Part shown: piece after piece, positions 34,477 to 43,262 of the stretch | How the letters are laid out: every line of letters begins with the position of its first letter | How positions within the stretch are numbered: the stretch's first letter is position 1 | From: Sphingomonas sp. IBVSS2 | GTDB taxonomy: Bacteria; Pseudomonadota; Alphaproteobacteria; Sphingomonadales; Sphingomonadaceae | Length of the DNA stretch: 64,000 bases | Reading direction: 5' to 3' | NCBI RefSeq assembly: GCF_002127225.1 | Contig: NZ_NFUR01000002.1 | Location: forward strand, 620,001 to 684,000 | Position numbers and translations under genes: made by a program | The notes under the pieces: generated by a model | Seen by the model: only the letters and a program-made list of their open reading frames with translations | The model's database searches: none | What the model was told of the DNA's origin: nothing

Positions 34477-35046
34477 TCATTTCGGCCAAAGATCCGGCGC
34501 CGCCGGGCAGGCATGCTGTTTCACCTCGAGCCGGACAATGTCGTTGTGCCCGCGCATGTCGTCCGGGACATAGCCGACGCGGACCCAGGAATCGGCATGG
34601 ACCAGGCCGCCCCCCGGCTCGACCCGATGATAGCCGAGCCGGATCTCGTCTGCGGCATAATAGAATTCCCGGCCCCCGACATTCCAGCGCTCGAGGCCGG
34701 AATCCGCCTCGTTCGGATTGGCCAGTCCCGGATGGAACTGATCGAGGCACCCTTCGACGCTGGTGAACTGGCCGTTCCTGACCAGGGTTCTCACGGCATC
34801 GGCATGCCGGATATCGTGCCAGGTCATCCATCCCGCCCCGGCCGTCCAAACCAGCGCGATCAGCAGGTAGAGCAGCATCTTCCATGGCCGGCGCCAGCAG
34901 ACGTACAGCACCATCCCGATCAGGCCCAGGCCGACCGCCAGGAAAAACAGGTCGAAGGCATAGGCCGGACGGATCAGATCGGGCTGCCTGGTCAGATCGA
35001 AAACGTCCAGAACCCCCCATCTCCCCTGCGGTAGCGCGGCAGCCAT
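34477..35046 (-). CDS. Hypothetical membrane protein
   Basis: A 189-residue protein with two transmembrane helices (about 28-48 and 57-74) and a soluble C-terminal domain of about 110 residues containing two cysteines (EGCLDQF and KQHACPAAP). Layout resembles the product of the 33191 gene: short N-terminus, two helices, then a soluble domain. No homologous family is recognised. It is the first gene of the minus-strand trio. Confidence 0.7.
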   Translation of the reverse strand: MAAALPQGRWGVLDVFDLTRQPDLIRPAYAFDLFFLAVGLGLIGMVLYVCWRRPWKMLLYLLIALVWTAGAGWMTWHDIRHADAVRTLVRNGQFTSVEGCLDQFHPGLANPNEADSGLERWNVGGREFYYAADEIRLGYHRVEPGGGLVHADSWVRVGYVPDDMRGHNDIVRLEVKQHACPAAPDLWPK

Positions 35047-35146
35047 CCGTCCCAGTCCCTATGAAATCGCAACGCGGCGATCGGTTGCAGGCGACAGCCA
35101 AAAAACCGGCGCTCCCGGATTCGGCCCGGGGGGCGGAAGCGGCCGC

Positions 35147-35332
35147 CTATCGCAATGCCTCCAATGCCTGGATGATCGGCCGGTCGCCGAGGCGCGGTTT
35201 CTCGCCATAGCCGGCGATCGCCCGCCGCAACACCCGTTCGTGCAGGCTCGGATCGGCCTCCTGCAGCTCCGCGATCAGCGCGCGCAGATAGGCATAGGCA
35301 GCCAGGCCGTAGGTTTCCGGGGCATGCGACAT
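35147..35332 (-). CDS. Small hypothetical protein
   Basis: A 61-residue soluble, helical protein beginning MSHAPETYGLAAYAYLRALI. The start is preceded by GGAAGA at suitable spacing. It has no membrane segment or cysteine. It lies between the hypothetical trio and the catabolic operon, on the same strand as both. No family recognised. Confidence 0.6.
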   Translation of the reverse strand: MSHAPETYGLAAYAYLRALIAELQEADPSLHERVLRRAIAGYGEKPRLGDRPIIQALEALR

Positions 35333-35417
35333 GGACGGTCTTCCATTGGCTCTGAAGGGGATGGGGATCCGTAATGCCGATGCGAGGCATTGTCGAAGCC
35401 CGCCGCGACGGGCTGGA

Positions 35418-36530
35418 CTAGGCTTCGGCACCGACTTCCCTTTGCCATGCACGCAAGCCGCGCAACGCGGCCGCGTGCATCGAGCGGCCGATCTCCACTA
35501 CCTGCGCGCGCCATGCCGGATCCGCCGGATCATAGGCCGCGCGCAATCTCGCCCGCAGCATCGAACGCAGATCGGCACTCCCCAGTTCGAGCCCCAGGCG
35601 CAGCCACCGGTCGATCATCACCGCTTCGAATGCCTCGAAATTCGAGACGGTGCCGATCTCGATCGGCGCTCCCGTGATCTCGATATGCGGTGCCAGCCGG
35701 CGCAGACCCGGCAGGAGCAGTCCGGACCAATCCGGCGTCTCGCCCGAATCGAAGGCCTCGTCCTCGCCTTGCAGCCCCTGATCGGCCCACCAGCGAGCCA
35801 TCCGGTTGCGCGGTGCCGTGCCGGGCGCATCGAGCGCGACGACCAGCGGGCGGCCATAGTCGCCGAAGCCGGTGTGCCATTCGAGATACGCCATGCGGCG
35901 ACAGGCGGAGAGCTCCCGCTCGACGATCCGCGCGAATGCCGCGTGCGATGGCGACGGCCGGAGGCCGCCAAAGCCGATGCCGCCCGGGTGGCTGTGCTGC
36001 CCGCCGGTGAAAGCCGTCAGCGCCGCCGCAGCCCCCAGTTCCTCGGTAAGCGACTGGAACAACGCCCCGACCCGGCTCGACAGGCCGTCGTCCCAGCGAT
36101 CGGGGCAGATGGTGTCGTGCACGCGGGCGTAATGGGGGTTGGATCGCAGCGGGATATCGAAATCGCAGAAGTTGCGGGAGAGATCGACATTGTCGGCATC
36201 GGTCCGGTGGCCATGCGAGACGCCCCAGGGGTTGAGCGCATGGATCATCACCAGGTTGCAGTCCTCTCCCAGCTCGCGCGGATCGAACATCGCGGCAAAG
36301 GCGCGCTGCGCGGCGGATCCGGCATGGCCTTCCGCTCCGTGCACCCCCGAGATCGACAGCAAGGTGCCGGACGCGCCGGCCGGCCCGATGACCGCCCAGT
36401 CGATGGTCAGCGCTTCGCCCTCGGCTCCGATCCCCGGGAGGGATGCGGACCCGAGCCGCCCGCCCAGCCTCTTCATGGCGGTCCGGAAGCCGCGCCGTGC
36501 CTCCGCATAGCTTTCGGCGAACAGCGCCAT
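35418..36530 (-). CDS. DUF2817 M14-like metallocarboxypeptidase/deacylase
   Basis: A 370-residue protein of the DUF2817 branch of M14 zinc carboxypeptidases. Zinc-site elements are SGVHGAEGHAGS (His and Glu) and, about 160 residues later, the His of YLEWHTGFGDYG; HALNPWG and NVDLSRNF are further conserved parts. Members cleave amide or related bonds of acylated small molecules or amino acids. No signal peptide, so cytoplasmic. It is the last gene of the five-gene operon starting at 41950, four bases after the MFS stop, which ties it to the same substrate. Confidence 0.88.
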   Translation of the reverse strand: MALFAESYAEARRGFRTAMKRLGGRLGSASLPGIGAEGEALTIDWAVIGPAGASGTLLSISGVHGAEGHAGSAAQRAFAAMFDPRELGEDCNLVMIHALNPWGVSHGHRTDADNVDLSRNFCDFDIPLRSNPHYARVHDTICPDRWDDGLSSRVGALFQSLTEELGAAAALTAFTGGQHSHPGGIGFGGLRPSPSHAAFARIVERELSACRRMAYLEWHTGFGDYGRPLVVALDAPGTAPRNRMARWWADQGLQGEDEAFDSGETPDWSGLLLPGLRRLAPHIEITGAPIEIGTVSNFEAFEAVMIDRWLRLGLELGSADLRSMLRARLRAAYDPADPAWRAQVVEIGRSMHAAALRGLRAWQREVGAEA

Positions 36531-36533
36531 GGC

Positions 36534-37688
36534 TCAGCGCGGTGCCGCGGATCGATCGGCAGCGAACAGCGGCACGGTGAACAGGAAGCTCATCAGATAC
36601 AGGCCGGCCGCGAGGAAGCCGATCATGTGTGCGCCATAGCCGGCCAGGGTGGCGCCGATCGCCGGCCCGATCGCGGAGCCCAGCGCGAGCAGGGCGGCTC
36701 CCATGCTGCTCCAGCGGCCGCTGCGGTCGAGCCGGGCCAGCGCGCCCAGGATGAAGGGCAGGCCGAAGAACCAGGCGGTCTTGACGATGATCGCGCCGGC
36801 TACATAGGCGGCCATCAGCGGCATCGCGAGCAGCAGCGCAGAGGCGATCAGGCCGGCAAAGGCCAGCGCATTCGGCCCGCGCTGGCCGAAGCGGTGCCCT
36901 GCCGCCATCGACAGCAAGGCGCCGGCGATCGCACCGAGCACCGAAATGCCGAGCAGCACGCCCACCTGGCTGCGATCGAAGCCGACCGCGAGGCCCATTC
37001 GCTCCTGGAACGACCACAAGGTGGTATGGCCGGCATAGAGGCAGAGCAGCGCCAGCGCGCCGCAACTGGCGGGAACGTTGATCGCCGGGCCACGCCCGAT
37101 GGTGCCGGCATGCGCCGCTTGCACCGGGCGAGGCGGCGGTGGGATCAATCGCGTGCAGGCGAGGCCGATTGCTGCGACCATCGCCAGTATCGCGACGATG
37201 CCGGTCAGGCCGAAGGTCTGGGCGATCCATCCCGACAGGGCGAGCAGCAGAGCGGCATACGCCAGGTTGACGAAGGTGGCGATCGCCCAGACCCGTTGCG
37301 GATCGGCCCGCCCGGCATAGGCGGCGAACACCGTCGACGCGGTGAAGCCCATCGCCAGGCCAAAGGCAGCGCGGATCGTCAGCAACGGCACGAAGCCGCC
37401 TGCCTTGGCGGTCGACAGGCTGGTGACGATCATGACCGCGAGACCGATCGCGGCGAGCATCGGGCGCCGCGCCCGGTGCAGCACGAGGTAGAAGAGCAGC
37501 AGCCCCAGCGCATAGGCGCCGTTCTCCGCGGCCAGCGCCAGGCTCGCCTGGGAAGCGGTGAGGCGAAGTTCGTCGATATAGAGGCCCAGCATCACCGGGC
37601 TCAGCGTGGCGCTGGTCATCGCGCCGGTGCCGATGACGATCAATGCGGCCAGGCTGGTCCGCGATTCCCTGGGCATGTCAGGCTGCAT
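36534..37688 (-). CDS. MFS transporter of the catabolic operon
   Basis: A 384-residue major facilitator with 12 predicted transmembrane helices in two bundles. It overlaps the aldehyde dehydrogenase gene by 11 bases (ATG 37688), or starts just after its stop at ATG 37676. Within this operon it most likely carries the imported substrate or a product across the inner membrane, as the permease of peg-type operons does. The substrate is not readable from the sequence. Confidence 0.88.
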   Translation of the reverse strand: MQPDMPRESRTSLAALIVIGTGAMTSATLSPVMLGLYIDELRLTASQASLALAAENGAYALGLLLFYLVLHRARRPMLAAIGLAVMIVTSLSTAKAGGFVPLLTIRAAFGLAMGFTASTVFAAYAGRADPQRVWAIATFVNLAYAALLLALSGWIAQTFGLTGIVAILAMVAAIGLACTRLIPPPPRPVQAAHAGTIGRGPAINVPASCGALALLCLYAGHTTLWSFQERMGLAVGFDRSQVGVLLGISVLGAIAGALLSMAAGHRFGQRGPNALAFAGLIASALLLAMPLMAAYVAGAIIVKTAWFFGLPFILGALARLDRSGRWSSMGAALLALGSAIGPAIGATLAGYGAHMIGFLAAGLYLMSFLFTVPLFAADRSAAPR

Positions 37689-39153
37689 GGGCGATCGTCT
37701 GGGGCGTGGTGAAGGCGGCGAGGCCGGCGAGCCCGCCCTCGACTCCGAAACCGGATTGCTTGCGCGGCTCGAACGGCGTGCCCAGCGCCATGCCCGGCCG
37801 TGCCCCGGCGGTGGCGATCACGTCCACCGATCCGACCCGCAGGCCGGCGGCGATCCGCCCGGCCGCATCCCGGTCCGCGCCCCAGATGGTCGCCGCAAGG
37901 CCATAGGGGCCGTCGTCCGCAAGCCGGATCGCTTCGTCCAGATCGGCATATTCCTGCACCGTAAGCAGCGGGCCGAATATCTCCTGCTGGACCAGCGGGC
38001 TATCCTGTGCCGGGCCCAGCACCAGTTCGGGCGCGGCATGGAAACCGTTCGCCGGCAGGCCCTCGGGCACGGCCGATAGCGGCTCCACCCGCGCAGTGCG
38101 CCGCGCAATCTCCCGAAAGCCCTGGACGGTGTCATATTGCTTGCCGCTGGCGAGCGGCCCCAGCCTCGTCGCCGGATCGCGCGGGTCGCCCACCGGCCAG
38201 TCGGCAGCCGCGGCGCGCAGCCCCTCTACCGCGGCTTCCAGGCCACCCCTGGGCACCAGCAGCCGGGTCCGCGCCGAACACCATTGGCCGGTGTTCCAGA
38301 AGGCGGCGGCAAAGACGCCGGGCCAGATTTCGGGCTGGCCGATCATGTCGGGCAATACCAGCTGGGGCGACTTGCCGCCGCATTCCATCGTCAGGGGCTT
38401 GAGCGACCGCGATGCCGATGCCCGGATGATCGCCTGGCCGGTCGATGTCGAGCCGGTAAAGGCGATCATGTCGACGCCGGGATGCGCCGCGAGCGTCGCG
38501 CCGGTCGTGTGCCCGGCCCCCGGCACCACGTTGAACACGCCGGGCGGCAGACCCGCTTCGCTTGCCAGCCTGGCGAGCAGGACGGCCGACCGCGGCGACA
38601 GTTCCGACGGCTTGAGGACGAGCGTGTTGCCGGCCGCCAGGATCGGGACCGCGCGGATCAGCACATTGGCGGTGGGGAAATTCCACGGGGTGATCGCGCC
38701 GATCACGCCGCGCGGGCGCCGGATCGCGCCCTCGGCGACCTCCTCGAGGGCCGGGATCATGCTGGCATGATGGCCGATCAGCAGCGGCCCTTGCGCGATC
38801 AAGGTCCTGGCATCGGCCACCGGACGGCCGACTTCCAGCGTCTCCAGCCAGGCGAGGTGCTCGACTTCCTCGGCAATGCGCGCCGCCCAGGCCAGCAGCA
38901 GCGCGGCGCGCTCGGCGGCGTCGATCCGGCCCCAATCCGCCCGCAAGGCCGCGCGCGCCGCGACCACCGCCGCTTCGACCGCCGGCGCGCCGCCATCGTT
39001 GAAGTCCCCCGACACCGTGCCGGTCGTCGGGTCGACGCTGACGATCGGATTCCCGCCAAATGCCCGGGCCTCGCCCCGGATCCAGGCGTGACCCAGCGCT
39101 TTCGGCAGGGGCGTATCCCATGCCGGGATATTCCGGGCGGCCGGAGAATTCAT
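37678..39153 (-). CDS. NAD(P)-dependent aldehyde dehydrogenase
   Basis: A 491-residue aldehyde dehydrogenase. The family landmarks are TPWNFP, the cofactor motif FTGSTSTGQAI, the catalytic Glu in TMECGGKSPQL and the catalytic Cys in NTGQWCSAR. ATG 39153 overlaps the stop of the upstream GMC gene (ATGA). The pairing points to stepwise oxidation of a primary alcohol: the GMC enzyme makes the aldehyde and this enzyme the carboxylic acid. Confidence 0.95.
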   Translation of the reverse strand: MNSPAARNIPAWDTPLPKALGHAWIRGEARAFGGNPIVSVDPTTGTVSGDFNDGGAPAVEAAVVAARAALRADWGRIDAAERAALLLAWAARIAEEVEHLAWLETLEVGRPVADARTLIAQGPLLIGHHASMIPALEEVAEGAIRRPRGVIGAITPWNFPTANVLIRAVPILAAGNTLVLKPSELSPRSAVLLARLASEAGLPPGVFNVVPGAGHTTGATLAAHPGVDMIAFTGSTSTGQAIIRASASRSLKPLTMECGGKSPQLVLPDMIGQPEIWPGVFAAAFWNTGQWCSARTRLLVPRGGLEAAVEGLRAAAADWPVGDPRDPATRLGPLASGKQYDTVQGFREIARRTARVEPLSAVPEGLPANGFHAAPELVLGPAQDSPLVQQEIFGPLLTVQEYADLDEAIRLADDGPYGLAATIWGADRDAAGRIAAGLRVGSVDVIATAGARPGMALGTPFEPRKQSGFGVEGGLAGLAAFTTPQTIAHAA

Positions 39154-40745
39154 GAAGAGGTTCCGATCAGGTCTGCGGCCTTGTCGCCGATCATCATCGC
39201 GGCGGCCTGGGTGTTCCCGCTGATATGGCGGGGCATGATGGAGGCATCGGCGACGAAGAGCCCCTCGACGCCGCGGACCCGGAGCGCCGGATCGACCACC
39301 GAGGCGGCGTCCGATCCCATCCGGCAGGTGCCGACCGGGTGATAGAGCGGCGTCGCGAGGCCGCGGATCTGGCGCTCGGCCTCGGTATCGTCGGCATTCA
39401 GGTCGGGCCAGCCGATCCGCTCCTCGACATAGTCGCGGAAAGCCGGTGCATCGACGATCCGGCTGCACAGCGCCACGCCGCGACGCAAGGTCGCGACATC
39501 CTCGGGCGCGTCGAGCAACCGGGGAAAGATCAGCGGCGCGGCGGCGGGGTCGCCGCTCGCCAGGTCGATCCGGCCCTTGCTCAGCGGATGGTTCACGCTA
39601 GCGACGACGCTGACCATCGGAAACGGTGCCAGCTTGCGTTCGGCGTCGCGGCCGAAGGGCGTGAAGTGGATCTGGATGTCCGGCGCCGACAGCCCGGCCA
39701 GGGTTCGCGCGAAGCCGACCGCCTGGGCCGTTGGCGCGGCGGCAGGGCCTTTCCCCGCCAGCCAGAGCAGCAGCGCGCGTGCCATTCCAGCCAGGTTAGC
39801 CTGCTGGTTGAGGGTGGGGACCGAGACCCTGAGGCCCATCCAGATGCCGGCATGCTCCATCAGGTTGCGGCCGACTTCGGGGGCGTCGACACGCACCGGA
39901 ATGCCGAATTCGCGCAGCCGGGCGCCCGGGCCGATTCCCGACAGCATCAGCAGTTGCGGCGTATGGATCGCGCCGCCGGACAGAATGACCGCCCTGCGCG
40001 CGAAGATCGTGCGGATCACGCCGCCCTGCTCGAATTCCACGCCGGCCGCCCGGCCATTCTCGAAGATCACCCGGCGTGCCCGTGCCCCTTCCAGCATCCT
40101 GGCGCCGCCGCTGGAAATCGCCGGTTTCAGAAAGGCCGTGTAGCTGTCGTGGCGGCGGCCCTTCCTGGCCGAGCTCTGCACATGGCCGATGCCGTCCTGC
40201 CGCGCGCCATTGATGTCGGGATTGAACGGCAGGCCCGCTTCGCCGGCCGCGTCGATGAAACGCGGCGTCAATGCATGGACATAGGGCAGGGGAGACACGT
40301 GCAGCGGCCCGGTGGCGCCGCGAATCTGGGATTCTGCACCGTCGACGGTTTCGATGCGCCGGAAATAGGGAAGCAGGTCGCGATAGCCCCAGCCTGGTGC
40401 GCCGAGATCGCGCCAGGCATCGAAATCCTCGGGCGCGCCGCGGACGAAGATCATCCCGTTGATCCGCGTGCTGCCGCCCGGGCCGAGCCCCCGGGGCCAG
40501 TCCTCGGCCCGGTCGAGGCGGCTGGGATCCGGCTGGGAAACCAGTTTCCAGTCGTAGAAGGGGTGGCCGTTGGTGTGGATCGTCGCGGCGGGGATCGCTT
40601 CGATCCGCAACCGGCCGGCGCGCCCCGCCTCAAGCACCGCGATCCTGGTTCCGGGCAGTTTCGCCAGCCGCCCGGCCACGGCGCAGCCGCTCGCGCCGGC
40701 ACCGACCACGACATAGTCGAAATGCTCCCCCGCGGCCTCGGTCAT
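39150..40745 (-). CDS. GMC family FAD-dependent alcohol dehydrogenase
   Basis: A 531-residue GMC oxidoreductase (choline dehydrogenase / PEG dehydrogenase type). The N-terminal dinucleotide fold reads VVVGAGASGCAVAGRL. The GMC signature 1 region is RGLGPGGSTRINGMIFVRG, signature 2 is SGGAIHTPQLLMLSGIGP, and the C-terminal active-site region includes HPVGTCRMG and MPRHISGNTQAA. It should oxidise a primary alcohol, passing electrons to a quinone or dye-type acceptor. It overlaps its neighbours on both sides by four bases. Confidence 0.95.
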   Translation of the reverse strand: MTEAAGEHFDYVVVGAGASGCAVAGRLAKLPGTRIAVLEAGRAGRLRIEAIPAATIHTNGHPFYDWKLVSQPDPSRLDRAEDWPRGLGPGGSTRINGMIFVRGAPEDFDAWRDLGAPGWGYRDLLPYFRRIETVDGAESQIRGATGPLHVSPLPYVHALTPRFIDAAGEAGLPFNPDINGARQDGIGHVQSSARKGRRHDSYTAFLKPAISSGGARMLEGARARRVIFENGRAAGVEFEQGGVIRTIFARRAVILSGGAIHTPQLLMLSGIGPGARLREFGIPVRVDAPEVGRNLMEHAGIWMGLRVSVPTLNQQANLAGMARALLLWLAGKGPAAAPTAQAVGFARTLAGLSAPDIQIHFTPFGRDAERKLAPFPMVSVVASVNHPLSKGRIDLASGDPAAAPLIFPRLLDAPEDVATLRRGVALCSRIVDAPAFRDYVEERIGWPDLNADDTEAERQIRGLATPLYHPVGTCRMGSDAASVVDPALRVRGVEGLFVADASIMPRHISGNTQAAAMMIGDKAADLIGTSS

Positions 40746-41950
40746 GCCGGCTCGCGGTCCCTGCGGAGCTTGTGGTCGACCAGCTTGAGGAAGAAGCTGG
40801 CGCCGATCGGCAGCAGCCGGTCCTCGAAGTCATAGTCTGGGCTGTGGAGCATCGGCGTGTCCTTGGCGACGCCGGTGCCGAGCAGCACATAGGCGCCGGG
40901 CAGGCGCTCCAGCATATAGGCGAAATCCTCCGAGCCGGTGACCGGCGGCATGTCGCGGATCACCGCGGCCTGGCCCAGCATCTCGCTCAGCGCGGCCGCG
41001 GCGATCCCGGCCTCGCCGGCATGGTTGACGGTCGGCGGGAACAATATCTCGAAGCGCATGTCGCAGGTCACGTCGTGCGCCTGGCCCATGCCGGCACAGC
41101 AGCGGCGGAGCTCCGCCTCCAGCGCCTGCATCGTCGCGCCGTCGAATGCGCGCGCGGTTCCTGTCAGGGTCACGACATCGGGGACGACGTTGAACGCGTC
41201 GCCCCCATTGATCGAGCCGATGGTGACCACCGCCATGCCGCTTGCCTGGATCCGGCGCGCCGGTATCGCCTCGATCAGCGGCACGAGCGCTGCCGCCGCC
41301 GATATCGGGCTGGCCGTGAGATGCGGTGTCGCCGCATGGCCGCCCCGTCCGCGCACCTCCACCTGGAAGCGCGCGGCGCCGGCGCAGGCCGGCCCGGCAT
41401 GCACCGCCGCGGTGCCCAGCGGCAGCGGCGGCGCATTGTGCAGCGCGAACACCGCGTCGCAGGGAAAGCGCTCGAACAAGCCCGCGTCGATCATCGCCCG
41501 TGCGCCGCCCAGGCCCTCTTCTGCCGGCTGGAAGATCAGATTGACCGTCCCGGCGAAATCGCGCCGCCCGGCCAGTATCCGCGCCGCTCCGAGCAGCATG
41601 GCGGTGTGGCCGTCATGCCCGCAGGCATGCATCAGGCCGGGCCGGGCCGAGCGATGCGGCGCCTGGCCCCGCTCCTCGATCGGCAGCGCGTCCATATCGG
41701 CGCGCAGCCCGATGCTCGGCAAGGCGGCACCCGCAGCGGGTGCATCGCCCCGGATCACGCCCACAACGCCGGTGCCGCCCAGCCCGACATGGGTTTCGAT
41801 GCCCCAGGCGCGCAGCCGCTCGGCGACGAAGGCAGCGGTTTCCACTTCCTCGAAGCCCAGCTCCGGATGCTGGTGAAAGTGCCGCCGCCAGGCCGTCATC
41901 TCGGCCACGAGCGGGGCGATCTCTCGATCCAGAAGCATGGCCGGGTTCAT
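40742..41950 (-). CDS. M20 family amidohydrolase (hippurate-hydrolase type)
   Basis: A 402-residue M20D-type metallohydrolase. Visible elements are FHQHPELGFEE, the metal-ligand motif HACGHDGHTAMLLGAA, and the catalytic Glu pair in PAEEGLGGARAMI. Related enzymes remove acyl groups from N-acyl amino acids. No signal peptide. The start at 41950 has GGAG five bases upstream; it is the first gene of the operon 41950 to 35418. The promoter region just upstream holds the repeated TTATG-type elements. Confidence 0.94.
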   Translation of the reverse strand: MNPAMLLDREIAPLVAEMTAWRRHFHQHPELGFEEVETAAFVAERLRAWGIETHVGLGGTGVVGVIRGDAPAAGAALPSIGLRADMDALPIEERGQAPHRSARPGLMHACGHDGHTAMLLGAARILAGRRDFAGTVNLIFQPAEEGLGGARAMIDAGLFERFPCDAVFALHNAPPLPLGTAAVHAGPACAGAARFQVEVRGRGGHAATPHLTASPISAAAALVPLIEAIPARRIQASGMAVVTIGSINGGDAFNVVPDVVTLTGTARAFDGATMQALEAELRRCCAGMGQAHDVTCDMRFEILFPPTVNHAGEAGIAAAALSEMLGQAAVIRDMPPVTGSEDFAYMLERLPGAYVLLGTGVAKDTPMLHSPDYDFEDRLLPIGASFFLKLVDHKLRRDREPA

Positions 41951-42007
41951 GATGGCTCCAATCGTCGGACCTTCGCCTGTGGGAAGGCACGAACCGACCC
42001 TAGGCGC

Positions 42008-42085
42008 TAATGGCGGCGGCACGCTTATGGCGGCGGCGGATCGATTATGCCGGGCGCACTATTTATGCGGCACCTTATGCAGCAC
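42008..42085. promoter_or_regulatory. Array of TTATG-type elements before amidohydrolase operon
   Basis: Plus-strand copies: TAATGGCGGCGG (42008), TTATGGCGGCGG (42025), TTATGCCGGGCGC (42045), TTATGCGGCACC (42063) and TTATGCAGCAC (42075, overlapping the AraC gene stop). Spacing is 17, 20, 18 and 12 bases. The same element recurs upstream of the TonB receptor at 43077-43141. Probable binding sites of the AraC-type regulator encoded alongside. Confidence 0.7.
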
Positions 42086-42998
42086 TGCCGCGCGCGACCG
42101 ACGGGCTCATTCCGAAATAGGCCTTGTAGGCGAGCGAGAAGTTGCTGAGATGGCCATAGCCGCATCGCTCCGCGATCTCGCTGATCGACAGCGTGTCCTC
42201 GCCCAGCAGGAAGCGGGCGCTTTCCATCCGTTCCTTCTGCAGCGCCTGGCCGATCGTCTCGCCATAATAGGCGCGGAACGCGGTGTTCAGCCGGGTCCGG
42301 TTGGTGCCGACCGCCCTGGCCAGCTCCGCGACGCCGAGCGGCTGGTCGAGATGCTCGGCGATGATCGCGCGAACCTGCTGCACGCGGCGGACTTCGCGCT
42401 CGGTGAGGCCGTGATTGTCGGGATGGTTGAACTGGCTGATGAAGAAATCGAGCAGCAGGCAAGTCAATTCGTCGATCTTGGCGCGCTTGAACCGTTCCTG
42501 GGTCCAGGGCGAGCGGCGGGCGTCGAGGATCTCGGCGGCGCAGAGCGCGGCGGCGCGCGGCAGCTGGTAGCGCCGGAACAGCAGGCGCTGGGCCAGGAAC
42601 GCACTGGCCGCCCGGACTTCCCGTGCCTCGTCCTCGAAGCCCGCGATCCGGCCATTGTCCAGGCGAGGAAGGAACAGAGTCACCGAGCGTTCCTCGGTAT
42701 CGTCGAGAATGATCTGCCGCTTGACGACGCCCAGGGGCTGGTGCGCGATCACCAGGCACTCCCCGGCGATCTCCGAGGCCGGCGCGTCGTTGAACTGATA
42801 GTGTCCCGCGCCGGTCAGCTGCACCTTGAAGGTCAGCCGGCCGTCGCCGACCAGCTGCTCGTCGATCCGGCCGCGGGAGCGGCCGTCGATCACCACGCCA
42901 CTGATCTCGTCGTCGCGGAGGAATTGTTCGAAGCGCCCATTCACATAGTGCGGAACTTTTCCCGGCGGTTGTGCTCCTTGCAGCTCTGCGGTCGCCAT
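42075..42998 (-). CDS. AraC family transcriptional regulator
   Basis: A 307-residue regulator with an N-terminal ligand-binding region of about 200 residues and a C-terminal double HTH (residues about 210-305; PLGVAELARAVGTNRTRLNTAF and LSISEIAERCGYGHLSNFSLAYKAYFG). The start at 42998 has GAGG seven bases upstream. It lies between the degradative operon and the divergent TonB receptor gene, as PegR does in peg operons. It is expected to activate both arms in response to the substrate or an intermediate. Confidence 0.95.
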   Translation of the reverse strand: MATAELQGAQPPGKVPHYVNGRFEQFLRDDEISGVVIDGRSRGRIDEQLVGDGRLTFKVQLTGAGHYQFNDAPASEIAGECLVIAHQPLGVVKRQIILDDTEERSVTLFLPRLDNGRIAGFEDEAREVRAASAFLAQRLLFRRYQLPRAAALCAAEILDARRSPWTQERFKRAKIDELTCLLLDFFISQFNHPDNHGLTEREVRRVQQVRAIIAEHLDQPLGVAELARAVGTNRTRLNTAFRAYYGETIGQALQKERMESARFLLGEDTLSISEIAERCGYGHLSNFSLAYKAYFGMSPSVARGSAA

Positions 42999-43076
42999 GG
43001 TCTTGCCTCGATTGGCGGCATGCCAACCCCCAGCTTCGCACGGAAGCCGGTTCCTGCCAAATCGGACCGATCGCGC

Positions 43077-43141
43077 ATATGGCGCGGCGCTTCCGGTCGA
43101 TTTTCTGCGCGCGCCATAAGCGATCCGGGTCCGCGCATAAC
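43077..43141. promoter_or_regulatory. TTATGSCGCGG elements before TonB receptor gene
   Basis: Three copies: ATATGGCGCGGCGC on the plus strand (43077-43090), and on the minus strand CTTATGGCGCGCGC (43120 to 43107) and GTTATGCGCGG (43141 to 43131). The first two form a 9-bp inverted repeat. They lie in the 264-bp gap between the AraC gene and the TonB receptor gene, 120-190 bases upstream of the receptor start. Confidence 0.7.
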
Positions 43142-43262
43142 AACGTCTCGTCAAAAGGCGTGAAGAGTGATCGGGTTGATTTCCCATAGAGGCGACGCGA
43201 CCCCCAACAAGGCGCGGCGCGCAGGGCAGGGGACGCCCGGTTGGGAGGGAGGGTAGGACATA

